DNA from: Croceibacterium soli
GTDB taxonomy: Bacteria > Pseudomonadota > Alphaproteobacteria > Sphingomonadales > Sphingomonadaceae
Direction of reading: 5' to 3'
DNA length: 64,000 nt
Assembly (NCBI RefSeq): GCF_009828065.1
Contig: NZ_WTYK01000005.1
Span: 1 to 64,000 of the forward strand
Part shown: positions 43,801-52,400 of the stretch, piece after piece
Numbering within the stretch: position 1 is the first letter of the stretch
Layout: each line of letters starts with the position of its first letter
The notes under the pieces: generated by a model
The model's input: only the letters and a program-made list of their open reading frames with translations
Database searches by the model: none
What the model was told of the DNA's origin: nothing
Program-made: the position numbers and the translations under genes

Positions 43801-44390
43801 CGGTGATCCCCTTCGGACAGGGCCCATCCGCCCGGCAGTTGCCGGCCATGGGCGTCGGTGCGGTGCGGTAATGTGCAGGAGCGAACGGTCGCGGGGCCGA
43901 ACGGCGGCGACACGGGGCCGGAACGAAAACTACAGCGCTGCGACCCTCTCATACAGCCCCCTGGCTGGCGGCCCCGCTAACTCGAAGAGTCCGGAGGCTT
44001 TGCGTCCCGCCGTCGCCGACGGTTTGCCACGTTTTGATAAGGAGAGGGTTCGCCGCAAGATAGTTTCTGAAACGTAAATTTCACAATTGTTTACATTTCG
44101 CGGCAAGCTGAACGCTTGCTCGTTACTGTCGTTAATCATGATGCCTAAAGCGACATCACTTGATAGCTTGCTTAACAGACGGGATTAACGGCAGATGATA
44201 CAATGGCAGCCACCATTGGCGCACTTTGGTACTTCACCGCGGCGGCCTTCACTTCGGCGAGATTGTCTCGTAGAGCATCCCGCACGCCGAAATGGGCTGC
44301 CGAGGGGTGTTGGATGACCGATGGCGGTTGCTGACGTGCATCCGGAATGTCCCCACGTGACCAGCCGCCGCAGCGTGGTAGGAGGGGATC
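43801..44390. other. 590-bp intergenic region between the autotransporter and lipoprotein genes
   Basis: This divergent region must carry the promoters of the minus-strand autotransporter and the plus-strand lipoprotein. It contains the 23-bp motif at 44078-44100 and a 13-bp palindrome CCGTCG-C-CGACGG at 44010-44022. It is more AT-rich around 44040-44180 than its surroundings. Two short minus-strand ORFs (44172-44285 and 43930-44139) lack ribosome sites and are not called. Confidence 0.6.
44078..44100 (-). promoter_or_regulatory. Putative OmpR-family operator upstream of the autotransporter
   Basis: Read in the direction of the autotransporter gene the core is TGTAAA followed 10 bp later by TGTGAA, a tandem direct repeat of the kind bound by OmpR/PhoB-type dimers. 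The 23-bp block matches 20 of 23 positions of the block at 49310-49332 upstream of the response-regulator gene, in the same orientation to the gene. Confidence 0.55.
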
Positions 44391-44861
44391 ATGACCGGTA
44401 AGCTGAATTGGGCATCGTTGCCGGCGGCGCTGGCGCTCGCCGCTTGCGCCGGCTCGCCGGAGCCGCGGGTGGCTTCGACTGGGATCTTGCCCACGGCCGG
44501 GGCATATGAAATCGCCGAGACGGGATCGCCCGCGGAACTGCGGGGGCTGGTGGCGCAGCATCTCCAGCATGGCGGCCTGCGGGCGGCGCCGGACGCCGAT
44601 TTCCTGGTCCAGGTCGGTTCTTATGCGCGGCCCGCCGCCGTGGGGCTGTTCCTCCCGGACGTGAGCGAAGAGCAATGGCACCGCAGCCCTGCCCGCGGCC
44701 GCAGGACGCTCCTGCAGGGCGTTATCGTCAGCGTCACCGACAGGCGCAGCGGACGCGAGGTCTACCGCGTCACGGCCGAGCAAACGGTGCGTGGGAGCAA
44801 GGGGGCGGATGGACTTCGCCCGCTCCTGGCGGCTGCGTTCGGCCCGGCTCAGGGCAGCTAG
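44391..44861 (+). CDS. Small lipoprotein, DUF4136-like
   Basis: A 156-residue protein with a lipoprotein signal (LALAAC, acylated cysteine at about residue 20) and a strong AGGAGGGG site. The mature part resembles DUF4136-type lipoproteins: an ADFLVQVGSYARPAA strand region and a VSVTDRRSGREVYRVTAE segment near the end. It is likely anchored in the outer membrane facing the periplasm. Its 3' end overlaps the convergent histidine-kinase gene by 92 bases. Function unknown; family assignment is moderate only. Confidence 0.7.
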   Translation: MTGKLNWASLPAALALAACAGSPEPRVASTGILPTAGAYEIAETGSPAELRGLVAQHLQHGGLRAAPDADFLVQVGSYARPAAVGLFLPDVSEEQWHRSPARGRRTLLQGVIVSVTDRRSGREVYRVTAEQTVRGSKGADGLRPLLAAAFGPAQGS

Positions 44862-47142
44862 GGTCCGCCGGGTCCTCCGCCGCCAGCGGCAACCCGATGG
44901 TAAAGGTCGCCCCTTCGCCAGGCCGGCTTTCACAGCGCACCCAGCCGCAGTGGCGGGCCACGACTGCGCGCACGAGGCTGAGCCCCAGGCCGGCGCTCCC
45001 AGAGCTGCGGTCTGCCGCAGGCCCCTGCTGGAACCGGTCGAACAGGGTCGCGATGCGGCTCTCCTCGATGCCGGGCCCTTCGTCGGCAATCGTGCAGACG
45101 GCGAATGCCTTCCCCTGCTCCTCGATCCGATCGAGGCGGCAGGCAATCCGCCCTGCTTCGGGGCTGTGGCGCACGGCATTCTCGAGAAGATTGATGACTG
45201 CGCGGGTCACGAGCGAGCGCTCGCCATGGACAAGGAGCGGCGCATCCTCGCCTTCGGTGTCGAGCGCGATCCTCTTCGCCGTAATGCGCGGCCACACATG
45301 GTCCACGGCATCGAGCAGCACGTCGGAAAGCCCGATCGGTTCGGGTTCGTACTCCAGCGTTTCGGCCCGGGCGAGCTGAACGAAGCCGTCCGCAAGCTCC
45401 ATCGTCCGCTCGGCATAGCCTTCGATCCGGGCAGCCAGTTCGGGGGCGATGCCGCGCCCGCTCCCTTCGGCCAGCACCGCCAGGATCGACGCCTGGGGGG
45501 AGCGCATGTCGTGGGAGAGGAACTGGAGCATGTCCTCCCGCTGGCGCTGTGCGGTCCAGACTTCGGTGATGTCGGTCAGGCGCACGATCCAGCCCAGGTG
45601 CGCCCCGTCGGCCGAGCGCCTCGGCGCCGCCCGCACATCGAAGCAGCGGCCGTCCGCGCAGAGGTACTGACCGCCCGCGCTCGCCTCGTCCGGCGGCCAC
45701 GACGGCGCGCGGGCAGGCTCCTGGCCATCGCCGCCCGCGATCTGCTCAAGCGGCTCGAAGCGGGCGAACAGCGCCTGCATGTCGAATTCCGGCGATTGCC
45801 GCAGGTCCGGCAGCAGGCTCTCGGCTTCGGCATTGGCGAAGAGGATCCGCCCGTCCCGGTCCGCCACGAACACGCTGTCGGGGATCTGGCGCAGGCTGTC
45901 GGCGGTGAAGCGGCGGAGGTCGCGTGCCTGCGCGATGGCCTGATTGAGCAGCAGGATCTGCCGCGAAACCGGGTCCGCAGCGTAGACCTGCGAAGAGCTG
46001 GCCGAAAGCGCGTCCGGTTCTGCGTGGAAGCGCTCCAGTTCCTCGATCAAATAGCTATTCGCCCCGGCCAGGCGCCGCCAGCCCCACAGCGGGTAGACCA
46101 GGGCCAGGCCGGCCAGGGCGGGAACCGGCGTAAGCCACAGGCGGAACTCCAGCAGCAGTGCCGCCGCCAGGCCCAGGGTTCCGGCCAGGAGCGCCGCGAG
46201 AAGAACCAGCGTCGCACCCGGCTGCAGCTTGCGCAGCGCCAGCAGCAGGATCCAGACGGGCAGGAGGGCGAACAGCACGCGCGCGGCGAGGCCGCCTTCC
46301 TTGATCATGCTGCCGGAGAGCAGCCCGTCCAGCATTTGGGCCTGGATCTCCACACCCGGCATGACACCGTGCCGGTTCCCTCCCGCCGTGGCGTAGCGGT
46401 CTCCCAGCCCGCCGGCCGTGGCCCCGACCAGCACCAGCCGGTCCCGAAGGACCTCCGCCGGCACCTGGCCGCGCAGCACCGAGGAGGCTCCGATGGTCGG
46501 GAAAGCCCCTGCCGCGCCCGAAAACGGAATCAGCAGGGGATCGGTCCGTGGCTGCATGTCCTGGCCGCCCACGGCGGCGCGCCTGAGCAACTCGACAAGG
46601 TGCGGCCATGCTCGATCGCCGCCTTCCCAAAGCCGCACCCGCCGCACTTTTCCGTCGCCGTCGACGATCAGGTTCACGTGGCCGATCCCGCGCGCGTTCT
46701 CAGCGACCGCCGCAACCGGCAGGATCGTATCGAACGGCGCCCCGTTCGCGCCCGGCGCCACCATCAGCAGCGGAACGAACACCGACACGGGCCCCGCCAC
46801 CGCCCGGCCCAGCGCCGCGTCGCCGCGGCGCGGCTCCGTCAGCAGGACGTCGTAGCCGACGGCTTTCGGGCTGCCTTCCGCTAGCCGCTCGATCAACCGC
46901 GCCTGCACTTCGCGCGGCCACGGCCAGGAGCCGACTTCGGCGACGCTCCGGTCGTCGATCGCGACGATCAGGATGCGCGGGTCCGGAGTCCGCTCCTCGA
47001 GCCGGAGGACGAGGTCGTAGACCAGCCGGTCGAGGCGCTGCGTGGTCCGATCGTAGACCAGCCCGATCGCCAGCGCCGTGGTGACGAGGGCGACGATCCA
47101 CCACTCCGCGGCGAGCCGCCCCGACCTGATCGCCTGGATCAT
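44770..47142 (-). CDS. CHASE2-PAS sensor histidine kinase
   Basis: A 790-residue membrane kinase. TM1 is at about residues 13-30; a periplasmic CHASE2 domain follows (RILIVAIDDRSVAEVGSWPW is its hallmark), then three close TM segments at about 285-365, a PAS domain (about 410-530), HisKA with H544 in FLSHDMRSP, and a HATPase domain with ENAVRHS, DEGPGIEE and GLGLSLV. It should phosphorylate the response regulator encoded two genes upstream. It begins 16 bases after the FecR/LysM gene. The last 26 or so residues after the ATPase domain are proline- and cysteine-containing and lie antisense to the lipoprotein gene. CHASE2 ligands are unknown; an extracytoplasmic signal relayed through the neighbouring FecR/LysM protein is plausible. 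Confidence 0.93.
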   Translation of the reverse strand: MIQAIRSGRLAAEWWIVALVTTALAIGLVYDRTTQRLDRLVYDLVLRLEERTPDPRILIVAIDDRSVAEVGSWPWPREVQARLIERLAEGSPKAVGYDVLLTEPRRGDAALGRAVAGPVSVFVPLLMVAPGANGAPFDTILPVAAVAENARGIGHVNLIVDGDGKVRRVRLWEGGDRAWPHLVELLRRAAVGGQDMQPRTDPLLIPFSGAAGAFPTIGASSVLRGQVPAEVLRDRLVLVGATAGGLGDRYATAGGNRHGVMPGVEIQAQMLDGLLSGSMIKEGGLAARVLFALLPVWILLLALRKLQPGATLVLLAALLAGTLGLAAALLLEFRLWLTPVPALAGLALVYPLWGWRRLAGANSYLIEELERFHAEPDALSASSSQVYAADPVSRQILLLNQAIAQARDLRRFTADSLRQIPDSVFVADRDGRILFANAEAESLLPDLRQSPEFDMQALFARFEPLEQIAGGDGQEPARAPSWPPDEASAGGQYLCADGRCFDVRAAPRRSADGAHLGWIVRLTDITEVWTAQRQREDMLQFLSHDMRSPQASILAVLAEGSGRGIAPELAARIEGYAERTMELADGFVQLARAETLEYEPEPIGLSDVLLDAVDHVWPRITAKRIALDTEGEDAPLLVHGERSLVTRAVINLLENAVRHSPEAGRIACRLDRIEEQGKAFAVCTIADEGPGIEESRIATLFDRFQQGPAADRSSGSAGLGLSLVRAVVARHCGWVRCESRPGEGATFTIGLPLAAEDPADPSCPEPGRTQPPGAGEVHPPPCSHAPFARP

Positions 47143-47158
47143 GGCTCAGGCGGGCGGG

Positions 47159-48484
47159 TCATTCGGCGGAGCTGATCGTGAGCCGCTCAGCCGGCGACCA
47201 TTTCCCATGCACTTGGCCATCGACGAACTGCAACGTCTCGACTCTCCAGTAAAACGTTCCGACAGGCAGATCGGTGAGAATGAAGCGTTTGGCCGACAGG
47301 CCCGGCTCGTCCACCAGCAAGTCCTCGAAAGCATCGTCCCGGGCGAGCTGGAACCGGTACTGCCGCTCCCCCTCCCCCTGGACTTCCCAGCGGAACAGGT
47401 ACTGGCGGTACCGGCCCGCTTGCGTAGCATCGACCGTCGCCTCGATCCGGTTCAGCCGGCGCTGGAAGCTGTAGGTCTCGTACCGGCCTTCGAGCCCGTT
47501 CTCGTCGATCGCGGAAATCCTGACGAACCATGTCCCGTCCGGAACCGCGACGAGGCGCACGCCGGGCTCCTGCGCGATCGCCTCGGCCGCCACGTCCAGG
47601 AATCCCGCGTCCTGCGCCACTTGGGCCCGGTACTCCGCGGCGCCGGCAAGCGGCTCGATCACGAACACGAGATCGCTCTCGTCCTGCACTTGGCCGGGGT
47701 CGGCCAGGCGCGGAGCGGGGAGGAGCGCCACCGGATCGGTCAGCTCCGCCCCCGATGCCGTCGCGCCGAAGCCAGCCTCGAGCCGGGCCGTCTCGTCCCC
47801 CCGCGTCATGACCACCTCGCCTGCCAAGGTCTCGGTGCTCGCCCGGCCGGCGGCGGCATCGTACTTCACGCGGAATTCGGTGCCGCGCACGGCTGAGACG
47901 GCGATCGGGGTCGATACGTGGAACGCGTCCTCCTTCCCCAGGGGGCTCACGACCGCGCGTGCCCGTCCGCTTTCCACCGCGAACCACCGTTCCACCGCGC
48001 CGGTCAGGGTGATCCGCCGCAGCCGGCGGACGGTGACATGGCTTTGCGAGGGCAAGGCGACGGCGGAATCGTCCGGCATTCCCACCGAGACGAAGGAATT
48101 GGCCCCGGTGACGATCTCGTCCCCCTGCAGGACGGCCGCACCGGGGGCGATCGCCTCATCCTGCCCCCGCCGGCGCAGCCGCGCATCGCCGCGGAACGAG
48201 ATGATCCGCGCGGCAACCGGCTCGCTCTTGAGGAGGCTTCGCGGGATCCGGAGGGTGCGTCCCACCGGCATCCGATAGGGATCGCGGACCCGGTTCAGGC
48301 GCTGCGCGATGCGCCAGTCGCCCGGCCGGCGGAAATGGCGCTCGGCCAGGCTGTAGAGGCTGTCGCCCTTGCGAACCTGGTACACGACGTCGGGCGCACT
48401 CGGCTCCTGGGCTGCCGCGGGCGCCGCCGGCAGCAGCAACAGCAGGAGGGCCAGGAGGACGCCGCGCAACGCCGACACCGTCAC
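47159..48484 (-). CDS. Periplasmic LysM-FecR domain protein
   Basis: A 441-residue exported protein: signal peptide (LLLLLLPAAPAAAQ), LysM domain at about residues 35-85 (YQVRKGDSLYSLAERHF), FecR domain at about 95-210 (GDEIVTGANSFVSVGMPD, then VSAVRGTEFRVKYD), and two fibronectin-like beta domains toward the end (TFYWRVETLQFVDG). LysM suggests peptidoglycan binding. A GTG at 48484 overlaps the stop of the response-regulator gene in a GTGA; a second GTG at 48478 is equally possible. FecR/LysM proteins are often encoded beside CHASE2 proteins and probably cooperate in sensing at the cell wall. There is no anti-sigma or TonB context here, so this is not a classical FecIR system. Confidence 0.88.
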   Translation of the reverse strand: MTVSALRGVLLALLLLLLPAAPAAAQEPSAPDVVYQVRKGDSLYSLAERHFRRPGDWRIAQRLNRVRDPYRMPVGRTLRIPRSLLKSEPVAARIISFRGDARLRRRGQDEAIAPGAAVLQGDEIVTGANSFVSVGMPDDSAVALPSQSHVTVRRLRRITLTGAVERWFAVESGRARAVVSPLGKEDAFHVSTPIAVSAVRGTEFRVKYDAAAGRASTETLAGEVVMTRGDETARLEAGFGATASGAELTDPVALLPAPRLADPGQVQDESDLVFVIEPLAGAAEYRAQVAQDAGFLDVAAEAIAQEPGVRLVAVPDGTWFVRISAIDENGLEGRYETYSFQRRLNRIEATVDATQAGRYRQYLFRWEVQGEGERQYRFQLARDDAFEDLLVDEPGLSAKRFILTDLPVGTFYWRVETLQFVDGQVHGKWSPAERLTISSAE

Positions 48485-49167
48485 CGCTCGGATTGCTCGA
48501 GGCGGTATCCGTAGCCGTAGAGCGGAACCACACGGAAGCCGTTGCCCGCGCGAAGGTTCAGCTTGGCCCGCACTTTCGAGATATGCGTGTCGAGCGTCCG
48601 CGTCTGGACGTTCGCGCTCTGGCCCCAGACCGATTCCAGAAGGTACGAGCGCGAGAGGCTTCTGTTGAGGTTGCGGAACAGCAGCAGCGCGAGGGCGAAC
48701 TCCTTGCTGGTCAGCGGGGCGGTCTCCTCCTTGATGCGCACCTCGTTCAGGTGGGTATCGAAGCGGTAGTCGCCGAATTGCTCGACCCGCCCTTTCGGCG
48801 GCTCCGAAGTTCGCCGGAAGATCGCGTCCATGCGGGCGAGGAGCGCGGCCGGCTGTAACGGCTTCGTGATGTAATCGTCGGCGCCGGCGCGAAACGCCGC
48901 CACCACGTCTTCTTCGAGGGACCTGACGGTGATCATCAGGATGCGCGGCGGGACCTTCAGTTGCTCTGTGACCCACCTGATCACCTCGAGCCCGGAGACG
49001 TCGGGCACGTTCCAGTCCAGCAGGATCATGTCCACTGTCTCATAGCGGAGGAACTTCATGAGCTTGTGGCCGCTCTGGAACGGGAAGCAAGTGTGGCCGG
49101 CCGATGCGACGATCTCGGTCAGTTGAGTCGCAAGACTGGGCTCATCCTCTAGGATGGCTATGCGCAT
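48481..49167 (-). CDS. OmpR/PhoB-family response regulator
   Basis: A 228-residue regulator. The receiver domain (1-120) has the acidic pair E7/D8, the phosphorylated D51 in LLDWNVPD and K102 in ITKPLQP. The C-terminal winged helix (about 128-225) carries LTSKEFALALLLFRN and RTLDTHISKVRAKL, then VPLYGYGYRLE. The start at ATG 49167 matches the normal receiver beginning (MRIAILEDE); a longer ORF start adds 23 unsupported residues. First gene of the regulator, FecR/LysM and CHASE2-kinase unit with 4-base and 16-base junctions. A tandem direct-repeat motif 143 bases upstream suggests autoregulation. Confidence 0.94.
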   Translation of the reverse strand: MRIAILEDEPSLATQLTEIVASAGHTCFPFQSGHKLMKFLRYETVDMILLDWNVPDVSGLEVIRWVTEQLKVPPRILMITVRSLEEDVVAAFRAGADDYITKPLQPAALLARMDAIFRRTSEPPKGRVEQFGDYRFDTHLNEVRIKEETAPLTSKEFALALLLFRNLNRSLSRSYLLESVWGQSANVQTRTLDTHISKVRAKLNLRAGNGFRVVPLYGYGYRLEQSER

Positions 49168-49491
49168 ATCATTCCGTCTGCCCCTTTGAGACTGAACCGG
49201 ACGGACCTCCGGGTTCGCTGAGCGCAAGGGCGTCATCAGTCATGCTCCCGGGAAGTCCGGGCATGCTCAGGACAACAGGTTGGGTAGATTTCCAAGAATT
49301 GTCGGTCCGATTTCACATTTCTTTACAATTCGATGACGTCTCGGACGTGGTTTGCGGCGACCAGAAGCATGGCGGCCCATGGCCTGCACGATGGTTTTCT
49401 CGGACGAATCCCGGTGCACAGTCAAGGATACTGTCGCCTTGTTGCGACGAACGGTCGCTGGATGACCGGACGTCATCACAACAAGTTGCGG
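49168..49491. other. 324-bp intergenic region upstream of the response regulator
   Basis: It contains the promoter of the three-gene signalling unit and, past 49440, the end of the adhesin transcript. The 23-bp motif at 49310-49332 is the main recognisable element. A small GC inverted repeat GCGAC / GTCGC near 49445-49460 could be part of the adhesin terminator but lacks a T-run. No gene is supported; a 70-residue minus-strand ORF has no ribosome site. Confidence 0.6.
49310..49332 (-). promoter_or_regulatory. Putative OmpR-family operator upstream of the response-regulator gene
   Basis: Minus-strand core TGTAAA then TGTGAA at 10-bp spacing, differing from the autotransporter-upstream copy at only three positions (9, 12 and 19 of 23). 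It lies 143 bases before the regulator start. Confidence 0.55.
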
Positions 49492-52400
49492 TTAATCCAC
49501 GGTTATTCCGCTTTGGACGTGCAGTTCTACATCGGTCATGCCGACCGTGGCCGTATAGATGGCGTATTCGATCCCGCCGATCTGCTGGGTCCCCGCCGCC
49601 GCCCATCCGTCGGCCAGCGTCAGGGAGTCCGCGCCGTCGCCCAAGATGCTCAGCACCGAAGTGCTCCCGGCGATTCCCAGCACGTCGGTAGCGGAGAGGC
49701 TGTCGACGCTGTTGCCATGGAGATCGAGCACTTCGACGTTGGACAGCCGGCTGTCCAGCTCGCTGCCGGACAGGTCTTCGCCGTGCCGCAGCCGGAGGGT
49801 GTCGGTCCCGGCGCCCGCGTCGATCGCGCTGCCCGTCCACAGCAGCGAGTCATTCCCGCTGGTGGCCAATTGCGCGAAGGAGTTAACCGTCAGGAAGGCA
49901 CTGTCCGAAGCCGATATGCTCGCGTCGTCGCTGGTGAATGCTTCGACCGCGATCTGGATGCCGGACGAAGTGGCGTCCTGGTCCGTCAGGGCATTGCGCG
50001 CCTGGAGGAAGCCCAACTGGTCGAGATCGGACTGGGTCAGCCCTGTCAGCGTATACGTGTCGGTCACTGCGTCGTAGCTCAGCCCGGTAACCTTCTGCGC
50101 CGCGCCGATGTAGAACGAGGCGAACTCGCCGAGCCCCGTCAGCCGCAGGGTCGTGGTCTCCTGACTGGCGTCGGCGGCGCCGGGCACCGATGCATCGGTC
50201 GGGTCAGCCATCGAGGCGTTGAGGTTCAGCGGGATGATCTGGTTTTCGGGGCCGAACGTGTTGGTCGCCGTCAGATCGACGCCGTCGGCGACCGCGGTGA
50301 TGGTGACATCGCCGAGATCGAAGTTCTGGATGATCCCGTCGCTGAAGGCCGTCTCGCCGCTCTCGACGGTGACCGTCAGGCTGTCGAGGGTGCCGCTCCA
50401 GTGCTCGGGCGGCAGGATGGCCACATAGTCCGGGAGAGACCCGTCCGGGTTGGAGATGACCCAGGTGTTGTCACCGCCGGCGTTGCTGGCCAGCGTCGCC
50501 GTGCCGACCGTATCGCCGACATAGACGAGGAAGCCGTTCGGCACGTTCGACAGCAGGATCGACTTGATCGTCTCGGACCCGTCGTTGTCGACCAGCGCTA
50601 CGACGAGACCGGTGATCGAAACCTGGCTGGACTCGGTGCCCGACGATGGCGCACTGCCGACAGTCACGCCGTTGTTGATCATGATGACCTGGGCGGTGCC
50701 CGACCCGGTCCCCGTCTGGATGACGGCGGAACCGTTCTCCTGGGTCCTCACCAGCGCGCTGAACGAGACCTCCCCGGCCGTGCTGTTGTCCGGCGTATAG
50801 ACCAGCTCGACGGGCGTGCCCGCGGTCACGCCGGTGACGACGTAGTAGAGCTCGCCGCCGATCACCTCCGTGGCCATCTCCGCGCCATTGTACGTAAGCG
50901 TGCCGTTCTCCAGCCCGTTGGTGCTGCCCGCCGCGTCCACCTTCACATAGAGCGTTCCGCCGACGATCCCGCCGAACGCGCCGTCGGCGTCGTTCGTGAC
51001 GGTGATGGTGACCGGGATAGTAGCCATGCCTTCGTCGATGGCATCCGCCACGATCGTGATCACGCCCGCGTCCGTCACCGGATCGACCGGCACGGTCATA
51101 TCGTTGAGATCCGCCCGCGCATTGCCGCCGTTGGGCACGGAGACGGTCAGGCGGGCGTCGAAGTGGAACGATCCCGCGGCATTGTTCTCGTTGCTGTGCT
51201 CGGGCGCCGTGATCCCGATGGAATCGAGCAAGTTGCCGAGCGCCGCGTTCGCGTCGCCGCCGGCCGGGACGGTAACGGAAGCGGTCCAGACCTCCACGCC
51301 GTTCACCACGGTCATGGTCATGCCATCGATGATCGTGCCGGCTGGCAGATCGGTAAGACTGACCGTGAAGACGTTCGAGACGGTGGCATCCCGGACCGTG
51401 ACTTGCGCATCGATCACGTCAGACAGCGCGAACACGGTGTCCTCGGCGGCATGCGCCCCGTTATAAGCCCATTGATCGATCAGCCCCGGCAGGGCGCCCT
51501 CGCCCGGGGCGAAGTTGGTCGACAGACGCCATGTCACGCTGTCGGAAAGGATTGCGGTTCCCGCGTCCTGGTCTCCGTCCTGGCTCTGCACCTGGATGGT
51601 GATCGGAACGTCATCCAGGCCGCCGGCAAACCCGCTGACATCGAACACGATCGGAAGGCTTATGCCGCCTGCATCATCGATGGGCAGGGCCGTCACGTCG
51701 TTGTAGATCAGCAGCCACGTCCCAGCCCCGCTGTACTCGGCGCCCTGCACGGAGACGCCGTCCGGCACGCCTTCGATGACGACGCGGATGACCTTCTCGC
51801 TGCCGTCGTCGTCGGCCGTTCCCCCGGCACTTCCCGCATCCGGCACCGGCGCGATGTTGAGCGTCACGGTGACGAGGTCCCCGGCGGTCAGGGACGCCGT
51901 ATCCGGCGCCGCATCGTCGCCGGCATGCTCATCGGTTGTCGTGGTGATCCCGCCCGTGCCGGCAATGGCCGGGATCGAAACGTCGATCGGATCGGTGACC
52001 GGGTCGGCGGTGAGCTGGAACACGCCGTCATGCACCGTCGTGGTGGTCGCGCCCGCCGGGGTTCCGCCGAAGCTCTGATCGGTGATCTCGTACTTGAAGT
52101 CGAACGAGCCAAGCGAGCCGTCAAGATTGGCGGCGCCCTTGGCCGAGAGCTGTGCGATCTGGCTGCCGGTCAGGACGTAGTAGTTCTGGCCGTCGATATT
52201 GGCCGTCGGCAGGCCGGCGCCCCCGAGGAGCGTCGAACCGAGGTACAGTGAGAAGCCAGCGCTGACCGCATCGCTCTCCGCGATCCACACGGTCGTCAGA
52301 GTCTCGTCGGTGTCGCCGTTCTGGTGCACGATGGCGAGGCCGAGCGGGGTCAACGTGTCTTCGTCCAGCGTGGCGCTGGTGGTGACGGCGGCTTCGGTCG

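Noticed and set aside
43930-44139. 69-codon minus-strand ORF upstream of the autotransporter
   Set aside because: No ribosome site and a composition like dispersed repeat peptides; it lies in the probable promoter region.
44172-44285. 37-codon minus-strand reading with a helical-looking peptide from a GTG
   Set aside because: No ribosome site and no recognisable relative; too little evidence for a gene.
49267-49479. 70-codon minus-strand ORF between the adhesin and the response regulator
   Set aside because: Basic, low-complexity translation without a ribosome site, overlapping the putative operator.
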